Source: Bacillota bacterium
Lineage (GTDB): Bacteria > Bacillota > Limnochordia > Darwinibacteriales > DTU012
Assembly (NCBI GenBank): GCA_012521805.1
Contig: JAAYLQ010000055.1
Span: 1-53,335, forward strand
Length of the DNA stretch: 53,335 nucleotides
Direction: 5' to 3'
Positions 1 to 8,934 of the stretch are shown here, in pieces; positions within the stretch are counted from its first letter, which is position 1; each line of letters starts with the position of its first letter. The notes beneath the pieces were generated by a model. It was given only the letters and a program-made list of their open reading frames with translations. It ran no database searches and was not told where the DNA came from. A program made the translations under genes and the position numbers.

Positions 1-2
1 GC

Positions 3-911
3 AGCGAAAAGGTTACCGGTCCTTATGTTGGCAATCCAGGCAACCCAGTTTTAACCCACCGCCATCTTGGTAGAAACTATCCAATCGTTAACGTTGGCCA
101 CGGCGATTTAGTCGAAACTCAAAACGGTGAATGGTGGCTGGTCGTGCTGGCATCACGCCCTTATGGTGGTTACTACCGCAATATGGGAAGGGAAACTTTC
201 CTAGTTCCGGTAACATGGGAAGACGGTTGGCCGATTATGAGTGAGGGCAGTGGGAAAGTGGAGTTTACTTATCCGAAACCGAATTTAGAAGAACATGTAT
301 GGCTGCCTTCTGGTGCCTGCGACCATTTTGATGAACCGACATTGGATTTCCAATGGAATTCACTGCGCGGTCCCCTTGAGGAATACAGCAGCTTGACAGA
401 TAGACCTGGATTTTTACGGTTATACTTGAAACCAGATAAACTAACAGATTTGAGTACTCCTAGTTTTGTAGGCAGAAGGCAGCAGCACATCAATTTTACA
501 GCAGCCACTGTGATGGAATTTGATCCAAAACAAGAAGGCGAGTGTGCTGGCCTAGTAGTGGTTCAGAGCAATGAATATCATTACAGGTTAACTAGAGTTC
601 TGAAGGATGGTTCTCAACGCATCGTTTTAATTAAGTGCGAGGGCGGTAAGGATGAGGTAGTGGCTGAACAGGAATGCGATCTTAACAAGATCTACCTCAG
701 AGTTGTAGCTAGAGGTCAAGATTACAGTTTCTATTACGGAGAAACGCCATCTTCTTTACAGCTGTTGTTAGGTAATTGTGATGGAAGAATTTTAAGCACA
801 GATGTAGCAGGCGGGTTTGTTGGTACCTATATCGGGCTGTATGCCAGCAGCAATGGGGAAACCAGCGAAAATTTTGCCGACTTTGATTGGTTCGAATATA
901 CATCTTTGTAA
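3..911 (+). CDS. Glycoside hydrolase family 43 (beta-xylosidase/arabinofuranosidase-like) with C-terminal beta-sandwich domain; 5'-truncated by window edge
   Basis: Open frame continues upstream of the listed Met to base 3 (SEKVTGPYVGNPGNPVLTHRHLGRNYPIVNVGHGDLVETQNGEWWLVVLASRPYGGYYRNMGRETFLVPVTWEDGWP), typical GH43 C-terminal catalytic motifs followed by a GH43_C2/DUF1349-like domain. Confidence 0.88.
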   Translation, partial: SEKVTGPYVGNPGNPVLTHRHLGRNYPIVNVGHGDLVETQNGEWWLVVLASRPYGGYYRNMGRETFLVPVTWEDGWPIMSEGSGKVEFTYPKPNLEEHVWLPSGACDHFDEPTLDFQWNSLRGPLEEYSSLTDRPGFLRLYLKPDKLTDLSTPSFVGRRQQHINFTAATVMEFDPKQEGECAGLVVVQSNEYHYRLTRVLKDGSQRIVLIKCEGGKDEVVAEQECDLNKIYLRVVARGQDYSFYYGETPSSLQLLLGNCDGRILSTDVAGGFVGTYIGLYASSNGETSENFADFDWFEYTSL

Positions 912-917
912 AACTAG

Positions 918-962
918 ATATGCTAAAAAACCCTTTGGAACACCAATGGGTTTTTAGCATAT
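918..962. terminator. Bidirectional intrinsic terminator between convergent GH43 and GH27 genes
   Basis: ATATGCTAAAAAACCC ... GGGTTTTTAGCATAT inverted repeat with inner TTGG-aaca-CCAA. Confidence 0.75.
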
Positions 963-972
963 GTTTTGATGA

Positions 973-2133
973 TTATTTTACTAATTTTGCCCGAACAACT
1001 ACGCAATCGCGAGCAGGTACTACTGGACTAAAGCGCTCTTTGAAAACTCCCAACTCTTTATGCTCCCAGCAGTCATACAAGGAAAGGGCTACACCAGAAG
1101 CGTAAGGGATTCCCAAATCCCAGAACAATAAGGACATTTCACGGTCGTGGTCGGTGAGATTAAAGAAACCAATTGCGATATCACCATTTGAAAGAACTTT
1201 AGCAAGCATAAATGTTTCGTTTGTATGGAACCATTGTGGTTCAGGTTTGATCCGATAGGCTCCACGGCTTTCAGGATCTTGGTTGATCGCGATCAGGTCC
1301 CGATTTAAGAGAATGTCCTTTGTTGTTTGGTTGGCTTTTCTAATATCGCAGCCGATCATCAACGGTGAACCCATCATACACCACAATGAGAAGTGAGTTT
1401 TGTACTCGTTATCGCTGCAGCCGCCGCCTTCGCTTCTGATAAAGGCGTTGTTGCTGCCGCCATACATGCCTACTACCAGCATATCCATGTCATTGTGGCA
1501 GTAAGGACCTGTATATGGAGTTTTGTCCAGCTGAGAGATGGCTATATTCTTAATTGATTCCCAGCTGTCCTGAATATCGCCAGTAGAGCGATACATATGT
1601 GCACCAGACTCGCGGATCCAATGGTGTACATTATCTGCACCCCAGTTGCACGCAGAGAACAAGATGTCGCGTCCGCTGTTTCTGAGTGCAAGACTCATTC
1701 TTTTATATAAAAGTTCGCCGGAAATGTTGCGGGGTTTAAAGCAGTAATCGTATTTTAAATAGTCCACGCCCCATTCGGCAAAGAGAGCAGCATCTTTGAA
1801 TTCATGCTCGAAACTGCCGGGATAGCCAGCACAGGTATGAGTTCCTGCACAAGAATAGATGCCAAATTTAAGCCCTTTAGAATGGATATAATCGGCTAAT
1901 GCTTTCATTCCACTTGGGAATTTTTCAGGATCTGGAACCAGATTTCCATTTTCATCTCGTTCTCTAAGGCTCCAGCAATCATCGATTACTATATACTCGT
2001 ATCCTGCGTCTTTGTACCCTTCTTTTACAAACACATCTGCCACTTCACGAATTAGATTTTCGTTAATATCCCAAGTGAATGTGTTCCATGAATTCCAGCC
2101 CATGGGTGGTGTCATAGCAAGCGGCTTTTTCAT
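973..2133 (-). CDS. Alpha-galactosidase, glycoside hydrolase family 27
   Basis: 386 aa; MTPPMGWNSWNTF, VIDDCW, GIYSCAGTHTCAGYPGS, DYLKYDYC, MGSPLMIGCDIRK motifs of GH27. Confidence 0.93.
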   Translation of the reverse strand: MKKPLAMTPPMGWNSWNTFTWDINENLIREVADVFVKEGYKDAGYEYIVIDDCWSLRERDENGNLVPDPEKFPSGMKALADYIHSKGLKFGIYSCAGTHTCAGYPGSFEHEFKDAALFAEWGVDYLKYDYCFKPRNISGELLYKRMSLALRNSGRDILFSACNWGADNVHHWIRESGAHMYRSTGDIQDSWESIKNIAISQLDKTPYTGPYCHNDMDMLVVGMYGGSNNAFIRSEGGGCSDNEYKTHFSLWCMMGSPLMIGCDIRKANQTTKDILLNRDLIAINQDPESRGAYRIKPEPQWFHTNETFMLAKVLSNGDIAIGFFNLTDHDREMSLLFWDLGIPYASGVALSLYDCWEHKELGVFKERFSPVVPARDCVVVRAKLVK

Positions 2134-2205
2134 AACTATTATCCCTTCCTTCCAAATACTGTGATTAACACCATCTACTACTTCGGTGAGTGGTCCTTAA
2201 ATCCT

Positions 2206-2315
2206 CTAACTATTTTAAGTTAGTTAGATTGTTGATGGTAGTGCTAGACAATATTACGGTAAATATTTCAATATCCTTGTATCAAATTAGTTAAAGTGTT
2301 GCTGAGCTTAACTAA
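2206..2315. promoter_or_regulatory. Candidate operator region: two inverted-repeat pairs with TTAGTTA-type half-sites
   Basis: CTAACTA-N8-TAGTTAG (2206-2227) and TTAGTTAA-N13-TTAACTAA (2287-2315) in the divergent GH27/SBP intergenic region. Confidence 0.4.
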
Positions 2316-2624
2316 AATTTTCCAACAAGTAGGTCAATTCATTAGGGTTTTGCCATTATAGTAAAAAAGTTGTTTTTTCCGGAAGGGAATTTGCGATAAA
2401 TGGTTAATTATATATTGCAGAGATATTAATCTGTTCGTGGTATAATGTTATAAGCAAAGGAGGTTAAGAAAGGACTGTACATTACAACCGTATTAACATC
2501 GGCAGGCATAACTCTAGTAATTATTACGAAATTAAAAGGGTTTGTTTGCCTCGGTGTTTAATTAATACTTATCCGACTTTGATAAGCTTCGGTTACTGGG
2601 ATGAGAAAGGAGATTATCTCGAAA

Positions 2625-5600
2625 ATGTGGGAAAACAGAAACAGAAAAACTGCAATTCTTACTACTGTTCTTCTTGCTTCAGCTTTAATTATCGGCCTTA
2701 TAGGTTCACCACACATGGCCTTGGCACAGGAGGACGATAATGCAGTTGTTGCCGCAGAACAAGCAGTACCAAACGATGAGCTTTCACAGTTAGAAGAAGA
2801 TGTATCGGTGGAGGAATCCGCTACAGCACAGCTAACAGTCTACAGACGCGCTACCACTTATCCGGAGTATTTAGAAAAATTTACGGAAATAGTTAGACCG
2901 AACAAAGAGATCATTGTACCGGCAGAAAACATTGTGAACACAACAACAGATATTGAGGTCTTATATGATTATGAAGGTGTGCCGGGAATTTCGGTCCGGA
3001 CAGGTGAACGCGGCTATGTAGAGTGGCAGGTTGAGGTTGAAGAAGCTGGTTTTTACAATATCGAGGTTATGTATTATCCTGTAGTAGGTCGCAGTGCACC
3101 GATTCAAAGAGCTATAGAAATTAATGGAACTAGACCTTTCCTCGAAGCGGGCTACCTTACCTTACCTAGAACTTGGGGCGACGCGGGTCCGATTGAAGAA
3201 GATATCTACGGCAACCAATTAAGACCAAGACAGGTTGAAAAGCCGATGTGGCGCACCCAGGCTCTAAGCGATCCGTCAGGATATGAAAGCCTTCCATTCT
3301 TGTTTTATTTTGAAGAAGGGACTAATACAATTAAATTAGAAGCTATATCGGAAAGTGCAATTATTCATTCCCTCAGATTATACCAGCATGAAGCACCTCG
3401 CCCATATGCAGAGGTTAAAGCTGAATATGAAAAACTGGGTTACAAACCGACAACCGGCATCTTTATTCAAATTGAAGGTGAAGCAGCCGATTACCGTTCC
3501 AGTCCGACAATTATGCCGCAGCATGACATGGGTGATCCAACAGTTGTACCTTACCATCCGGCTCAGATCCGCCTGAACTCCATTGGTGGTATTGGATGGA
3601 AAAATGTAGGGGATTGGGCAGAATGGGAGTTTGAGGTACCTGAAAGCGGACTTTATCAGATTGTGATTAAAGGTAAGCAGGATCAGCGCCGTGGTATTTA
3701 TACATCTAGACGTATGTTGATTGACGGTAAAGTACCATTTGCAGAAGCGGATGCTTTGGAATTTCCCTTTGACAACCGCTATGTCAATGTAGTGCCGACC
3801 TCTGAAGATGGTGAAACAGCACTGGTCTATCTGGAAGCTGGAAAACACACACTGACTTTAGAGGCTGTTTTAGGGGATACGGCTGAGATTTTACGGAGAA
3901 CAGAGAATGCCATCTACGATCTGAATACCATTTATCGCCGGATTATCATGATTACATCAGGCCAACCAGACCCTCTCCGCAGTTATCAGCTGGATAAGAG
4001 GATTCCTGGCTTGATTGATGCTCTGAAAGAACAAGCACAGGTATTAACTGATATTGCAAACGAACTTGAAGAGTATACTGGTCAAAAAGGTGGACACATA
4101 GCGGTGTTAACCACTTTTGCCAGAGTGCTGGAAGACATGGCAAGAAGACCATATGCTATACCTGGTTTGATTGGTGAGTTCCGCGATAACGTGGGTGCTC
4201 TTGGAACATGGATGAACCAAACTATGGAGCAGCCGGTTCAGATTGATTATATTCTCGTTACTTCGCCAGATCAGGAGATTCCAAATGCAAAACCGACTGC
4301 GCTTCAAACATTTACTCATGAAATCAAAGCTTTCTTAGCTTCATTCACCTACGATTATACTCGTGTGGGTGATCGGGGCGAATTAGGAGATACAGACGAA
4401 GTTCTACGGGTATGGATTGGTTCAGGGCGCGACCAGGCGCAAGTATTAAAGCAGATGATTGAGGACAGTTTTACTCCTACAACAGGTATACCTGTTGATT
4501 TAGAGCTGATTCAAAGTATGGATGCTTTATTGATTCCTTCAATCATTGCAGGAACTCACCCAGACGTAGCTTTGGGGGCTTCCAATATGGACTTGGCGTT
4601 CCGTGGTGCTTTAGCAGACTTAACCCAATTTGATGATTTTGAAGAAGTAGCTCAAAGATTCATGAGGAGTGCCTTTGTACCATTTAGATTTAGAGAAGCT
4701 GTTTATGCTTTACCAGAGGTTCAAGGCTTCCCAATGTTGTTCTATCGGAAAGATATTTTAGCAGAATTGGGATTTGAAGTTCCTCAAACTTGGGATGATG
4801 TCTATGCAATGATTCCAGAGCTGCAGAAAGAAAACATGGATTTTGGGCTCAGACCTGATATGGGAACCTATCAGATGTTCCTCTATCAAAAGGGTGTACC
4901 GCTCTTTAAAGAAGACGTTATTATGACCAACCTCGACTCTGAAGTTGCAGTTCAAACCTTTAAAGAGTTAACTAATCTGTATACCTTGCACAATATGCTT
5001 TTAGCTTATGATGAAGCAAACAGGTTCCGTACCGGTGAGATGCCGATCTTGATTGCTAACTATGGACTGTATAATACCCTGTCAGTATTCGCTCCTGAGC
5101 TGAGGGGTGAATGGGGAATGACTCTGGTTCCTGGTACCAGAATGGAAGATGGTACAATCAATCGCACAGTTCCGGTTGGTGGAACAGCTGTCGCTCCTGG
5201 TGCTGTAGCGGTACCGGCGGGAACATCTGGTGCGGTTATTCTCGAAGCATCTGATAAAAAGGATTGGGCATGGGAGTTCCTTAAATGGTGGACTTCAGCA
5301 GATGCGCAGGCACGTTTTGGACGTGAAATGGAAAGTCTGATGGGAGCAGCTGCCCGCTATGCCACTGCTAATATTGAAGCGTTCACGATGCTTCCATGGA
5401 ATGTGGAGGACCGAGATGTACTCTTAGAACAGTGGTACTGGGTTGAGGGAGTACCAGCAGTACTAGGCGGATACTATGTAGGTCGTCAGTTTGATTGGTT
5501 GTTCCGTGCTGTTGTCCTCAACAACGAACCACTGCGGGAATCCATCTTAGAATATAACCGTGCCATTAACGAAGAAATTGCCCGCAAGCGAGAAGAGTTC

Positions 5601-5693
5601 GAGCTTGTCACGGATTACGATGAGCTGAGTCAAGAACTCAAGGATCTATACTGGAGTCACTATACTCACTTATATAGATTAGAAGTAGAATAA
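2625..5693 (+). CDS. Large extracellular solute-binding protein with N-terminal carbohydrate-binding-like modules fused to a C-terminal ABC sugar-binding domain
   Basis: ORF from 2601; Met at 2625 preferred (AAAGGAG upstream, then signal peptide MWENRNRKTAILTTVLLASALIIGLIGSPHMALAQ). CBM6/35-like segment GWKNVGDWAEWEFEVPESGLYQIVIKGKQ; C-terminal SBP motifs (LRVWIGSGRDQAQVLKQMIEDSF ... WEFLKWWTSADAQARFGREMES); followed by two permeases. Confidence 0.85.
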   Translation: MWENRNRKTAILTTVLLASALIIGLIGSPHMALAQEDDNAVVAAEQAVPNDELSQLEEDVSVEESATAQLTVYRRATTYPEYLEKFTEIVRPNKEIIVPAENIVNTTTDIEVLYDYEGVPGISVRTGERGYVEWQVEVEEAGFYNIEVMYYPVVGRSAPIQRAIEINGTRPFLEAGYLTLPRTWGDAGPIEEDIYGNQLRPRQVEKPMWRTQALSDPSGYESLPFLFYFEEGTNTIKLEAISESAIIHSLRLYQHEAPRPYAEVKAEYEKLGYKPTTGIFIQIEGEAADYRSSPTIMPQHDMGDPTVVPYHPAQIRLNSIGGIGWKNVGDWAEWEFEVPESGLYQIVIKGKQDQRRGIYTSRRMLIDGKVPFAEADALEFPFDNRYVNVVPTSEDGETALVYLEAGKHTLTLEAVLGDTAEILRRTENAIYDLNTIYRRIIMITSGQPDPLRSYQLDKRIPGLIDALKEQAQVLTDIANELEEYTGQKGGHIAVLTTFARVLEDMARRPYAIPGLIGEFRDNVGALGTWMNQTMEQPVQIDYILVTSPDQEIPNAKPTALQTFTHEIKAFLASFTYDYTRVGDRGELGDTDEVLRVWIGSGRDQAQVLKQMIEDSFTPTTGIPVDLELIQSMDALLIPSIIAGTHPDVALGASNMDLAFRGALADLTQFDDFEEVAQRFMRSAFVPFRFREAVYALPEVQGFPMLFYRKDILAELGFEVPQTWDDVYAMIPELQKENMDFGLRPDMGTYQMFLYQKGVPLFKEDVIMTNLDSEVAVQTFKELTNLYTLHNMLLAYDEANRFRTGEMPILIANYGLYNTLSVFAPELRGEWGMTLVPGTRMEDGTINRTVPVGGTAVAPGAVAVPAGTSGAVILEASDKKDWAWEFLKWWTSADAQARFGREMESLMGAAARYATANIEAFTMLPWNVEDRDVLLEQWYWVEGVPAVLGGYYVGRQFDWLFRAVVLNNEPLRESILEYNRAINEEIARKREEFELVTDYDELSQELKDLYWSHYTHLYRLEVE

Positions 5694-5710
5694 TTAAGCA
5701 GCAGTCAGTA

Positions 5711-5741
5711 GTTCCACCGCAGGCTGGGCTTGCGGTGGAAC
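5711..5741 (+). promoter_or_regulatory. Intercistronic stem-loop between SBP and permease genes
   Basis: Perfect 11-bp stem GTTCCACCGCA / TGCGGTGGAAC, 9-nt loop, no strong T-tract. Confidence 0.65.
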
Positions 5742-5777
5742 TGCGGCAAAATATTTCCAGGATTGGAGGGACTCATT

Positions 5778-6722
5778 GTGAGTTCTGTAGTTTCTCGTAA
5801 ACAAGTGATCCGTCCAGGTTTGGAAGGTAAGGAAAGCCTTTGGACCCGTATGAAAAAGAATAAAGTTTCATACGTTTTCGTAGGACCTTTCATTCTTCTG
5901 TTTACAGTTTTTACAGTTGTTCCTGTGCTATTATCCATTGTGCTGAGTTTTACCTATTTTAATATGCTGGAGTTTCCAACTTGGATTGGATGGACCAATT
6001 ATATTCGTCTCTTTCTAGCTGATGAAGTGTTTCTGATTGCAGTTAAGAATACACTGCTGTTTGCTGTTATCACAGGCCCAGTCAGCTACCTAATGTGCTT
6101 TCTCTTTGCGTGGTTCATTAACGAACTGCAGCCAAAAGTGCGGGCATTTATGACCCTGTTATTTTATGCACCATCAATTTCCGGTAACGTTTATGTAGTT
6201 TGGACCTGGCTGTTCAGTGGGGATACTTACGGATACATCAACGCCCACTTAATGAATTTAGGTATCATTGATAGACCGGTTCAGTGGCTGGTTGATCCGA
6301 CGTGGATGATGCCGATTGTAATTGTTGTGTCGTTGTGGATGAGTTTAGGTACAACATTCTTGGTCTTTATCGCTGGTCTGCAGGGAATCAGCCAATCGCT
6401 CTATGAAGCTGGTGCTATTGATGGCATCAAGAACAGATGGCAGGAACTGTGGTATCTAACTCTGCCAGCTATGAAAGAGTATTTGATGTTTGGTGCTATT
6501 ATGTCAATTACGGGATCATTTAACGCTGCTGGTCAGATTCAGGCATTAACCGGACCTACACCGACAGACTACGCAACCTGGACTGTTATGCAGCACTTGC
6601 TTGACTATGGTCATGTGCGTTATGAGATGGGATACGCATCCGCTATCTCTGTCGTTCTCTTCTTAGTAATGGTAGGAAGTCAGAGATTAGTGCAGCGGAT
6701 GCTTCAAAAGGTCGGGTCATAG
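5778..6722 (+). CDS. Sugar ABC transporter permease (MalF/UgpA-like)
   Basis: Multiple TM segments; EAGAIDGIKNRWQELWYLTLPAM EAA-loop motif; GTG at 5778 with GGAGGG upstream preferred over 5730. Confidence 0.9.
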   Translation: MSSVVSRKQVIRPGLEGKESLWTRMKKNKVSYVFVGPFILLFTVFTVVPVLLSIVLSFTYFNMLEFPTWIGWTNYIRLFLADEVFLIAVKNTLLFAVITGPVSYLMCFLFAWFINELQPKVRAFMTLLFYAPSISGNVYVVWTWLFSGDTYGYINAHLMNLGIIDRPVQWLVDPTWMMPIVIVVSLWMSLGTTFLVFIAGLQGISQSLYEAGAIDGIKNRWQELWYLTLPAMKEYLMFGAIMSITGSFNAAGQIQALTGPTPTDYATWTVMQHLLDYGHVRYEMGYASAISVVLFLVMVGSQRLVQRMLQKVGS

Positions 6723-6733
6723 GAGGGATTTCA

Positions 6734-7600
6734 GTGGCAATTAGAATTAGAAAAAAACGGCTGTCCCGTTCTACTGGCGGAGATTTAGTGATATTCTTCT
6801 TTCTAGCATTGGGTGCCGCTTTTATGGCGATGCCTATGGTTTATACTATCAGTCAGGCTTTTAAGCCCCTTAATGAGCTGTGGTTGTACCCACCTCAGTT
6901 TTTCGTGAGAAATCCTACTTTGAATAACTTCAACGATTTGCTGGTTTTAATGGGTCAATCTTGGGTACCGATTACCAGATATCTATTTAACTCTTTGTTT
7001 ATTGTTATTGTGGGTATGCTTGGCAACGTGATCACCGGGTCACTGGCTGCATACGCGCTGTCCAAGCACGTTTTTCCAGGCAGAAAGTTAATCAATGAAG
7101 TTATTGTTTTATCATTGATGTTCACGCCAACCGTTACTGCCATTCCTAACTATTTAACTATTTCTACGTTAGGATGGGTTAACACATATTGGTCTGTAAT
7201 TGTTCCTCAATGGCAGTGGACCTTAGGGTTGTATCTGATGCGGAATTTTATCACCGCAATGGTTCACGATTCTCTGTTAGAAGCTGCTAGAATTGACGGA
7301 GCTAGTGAGTTCCGGATTTATGCACAGATTGTCATGCCGCTTGTTAAACCTGCTTGGCTGACCTTAATTATCCTGGTGTTCCAAAATCTCTGGAGAGAAA
7401 CAGGATCAATGTTTATTTACGCTGAAGAGCTGAAAACCCTGCCGTATGCTTTAGGTCAGGTTGCAGCTGGTGGAATTGCCCGTGCAGGTGTATCTGCAGC
7501 GATTACTCTGGTTATGATGTCAGTTCCAATTATTGTCTTTATCTTTAACCAGAGTAAAATTGTTGAAACGATGGGTACTTCCGGTATGGGTGGCGAATAA
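6734..7600 (+). CDS. Sugar ABC transporter permease (MalG/UgpE-like)
   Basis: EAARIDGASEFRIYAQIVMPLVKPAW EAA loop, multi-TM; overlapping operon context. Confidence 0.92.
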   Translation: MAIRIRKKRLSRSTGGDLVIFFFLALGAAFMAMPMVYTISQAFKPLNELWLYPPQFFVRNPTLNNFNDLLVLMGQSWVPITRYLFNSLFIVIVGMLGNVITGSLAAYALSKHVFPGRKLINEVIVLSLMFTPTVTAIPNYLTISTLGWVNTYWSVIVPQWQWTLGLYLMRNFITAMVHDSLLEAARIDGASEFRIYAQIVMPLVKPAWLTLIILVFQNLWRETGSMFIYAEELKTLPYALGQVAAGGIARAGVSAAITLVMMSVPIIVFIFNQSKIVETMGTSGMGGE

Positions 7601-7627
7601 AATACGGAAAGAAACCAGAGATCAAAA

Positions 7628-7664
7628 AAAGAGCTGTTTGCACATCCGGTGCAAACAGCTCTTT
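7628..7664. terminator. Bidirectional intrinsic terminator
   Basis: Perfect 16-bp stem AAAGAGCTGTTTGCAC / GTGCAAACAGCTCTTT between convergent genes. Confidence 0.9.
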
Positions 7665-8393
7665 CTAATATTTAAAGAAGGTATGACCATCGATAACAGT
7701 GGTAACAGGGTGTGACCGCACCCAACGGTCTCGTGTCTTAGCAGGATTATAGAATCCTGTAGCGCCGTAAGTGGGGTCGCTGCCTGCCAGTGCTTGAAAT
7801 GCGGCGTGATAATCCTCAGAACGGGGGGGTACATTGATCCTGCCATTTGCAACAGGAGAATACTGATATCTACCGTTTACGCGCTGGTAGACAACGCCAG
7901 CTATGGTTGATGGGTAGCGCTTACTTTTTACGCGATTTAATATGGTAGCTGCAACAGCAGTTTTCCCTAATGCCGATTCTCCCTCGGCTTCTGCGCGAAT
8001 TATTTTAGCTAATAAATCTATTTCGCCTTGATCAAACCGAGAGCTGACTGAAAACTCATGTTGATTGATTCCCGGTTCGACAATAATCGCTGCGGTGAAG
8101 GATTGGCGGTAGGGTCCCGAAATCTCAACTGTGTGGGTCCCCAAGGGAATATCTTTGACAACAAAGTGACCATTGCTGATTTCAGCGGTTTTTCCATTAA
8201 TTGATACAGTTCCATGCACAAGGGGTAACCCTGATTCATCAGCACGTACTATGCCGGTAACTGTATTGGTTTCTACTCGGTTTGACAGGGTAATTGTTAA
8301 GCTGGCAGCAGACACTGCTGCATAGGCAAGAGCTGTGAAACAGTATACCGCAAGGATCAAAATAGTCAAACCTTTGGTTAAACCAGAACGCAT
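7665..8393 (-). CDS. SleB-like cell wall hydrolase (Hydrolase_2) with N-terminal carboxypeptidase-regulatory-like domain
   Basis: LLAKIIRAEAEGESALGKTAVAATILNRVKSKRYPSTIAGVVYQ motif; TGIVRADESGLPLVHGTVSINGKTAEI beta-sandwich; N-terminal TM/signal. Confidence 0.87.
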   Translation of the reverse strand: MRSGLTKGLTILILAVYCFTALAYAAVSAASLTITLSNRVETNTVTGIVRADESGLPLVHGTVSINGKTAEISNGHFVVKDIPLGTHTVEISGPYRQSFTAAIIVEPGINQHEFSVSSRFDQGEIDLLAKIIRAEAEGESALGKTAVAATILNRVKSKRYPSTIAGVVYQRVNGRYQYSPVANGRINVPPRSEDYHAAFQALAGSDPTYGATGFYNPAKTRDRWVRSHPVTTVIDGHTFFKY

Positions 8394-8518
8394 ATATCTT
8401 CCTCCTTCTGCAGTGTTTATTGCAGATTACGGTTACTAAGGATAACACAATAATCATGATATGGTCAAAGGTAATTGCTTACCTGAATGGACATTGTTGG
8501 ATATTGCACCAGATTTAA

Positions 8519-8540
8519 ATATGTGATATATTTAACATAT
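8519..8540. promoter_or_regulatory. Candidate ArsR-family operator upstream of the regulator gene
   Basis: ATATGT-N10-ACATAT inverted repeat in AT-rich leader. Confidence 0.3.
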
Positions 8541-8632
8541 AGCATTAACCAATTGATGCCAATATCGTTGGCTATTTTTTAAATAAATATGTGCCAAAAA
8601 TCACAAACGTGGAGGGATGAAAAATAGTTAAG

Positions 8633-8911
8633 TTGGAAACTACTGCAAGAAACTTTCATCTATTAGCCGATCCGATTAGGCTCAAAATCTTATGCTTACT
8701 AAAGAAACAGGAAATGTGTGTAGCAGATTTGTGCAAGGAGTTGGATTTGAGTCAGCCGAAAGTGTCCTACCACTTAAAAATTCTACTGGATGCGGAATTA
8801 ATTGAGCGGCGGGTTGCAGGTACCTGGTCTTATTATCGCTTGTGTACCGATTTAGAAGGCTGGTTGAAAAAGGAATGCAAAGAACTGTTGAAAGAAGCTA
8901 CTATTAACTAG
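8633..8911 (+). CDS. ArsR family winged-helix transcriptional regulator
   Basis: 92 aa; LLADPIRLKILCLLKKQEMCVADLCKELDLSQPKVSYHLKILLDAELIERRVAGTWSYYRL. Confidence 0.92.
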   Translation: METTARNFHLLADPIRLKILCLLKKQEMCVADLCKELDLSQPKVSYHLKILLDAELIERRVAGTWSYYRLCTDLEGWLKKECKELLKEATIN

Positions 8912-8930
8912 ATTAATAGTAGCTTCTTTC
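8890..8930. terminator. Bidirectional intrinsic terminator overlapping the arsR-family stop codon
   Basis: Perfect 18-bp stem GAAAGAAGCTACTATTAA / TTAATAGTAGCTTCTTTC, loop CTAGA contains the TAG stop. Confidence 0.88.
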
Positions 8931-8934
8931 ATAT

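Noticed and set aside
2475-2561. Possible 28-aa CTG-start leader peptide after a strong SD-like AAAGGAGG upstream of the SBP gene
   Set aside because: No canonical start codon at proper spacing; the SD-like site to CTG distance is long. Could be untranslated leader; insufficient support.
3378-3848. 156-aa antisense ORF (and other long antisense ORFs such as 24574-24987 and 49949-50440)
   Set aside because: They lie entirely opposite strongly supported genes, have no recognisable motifs or SD sites, and are expected by-products of codon usage.
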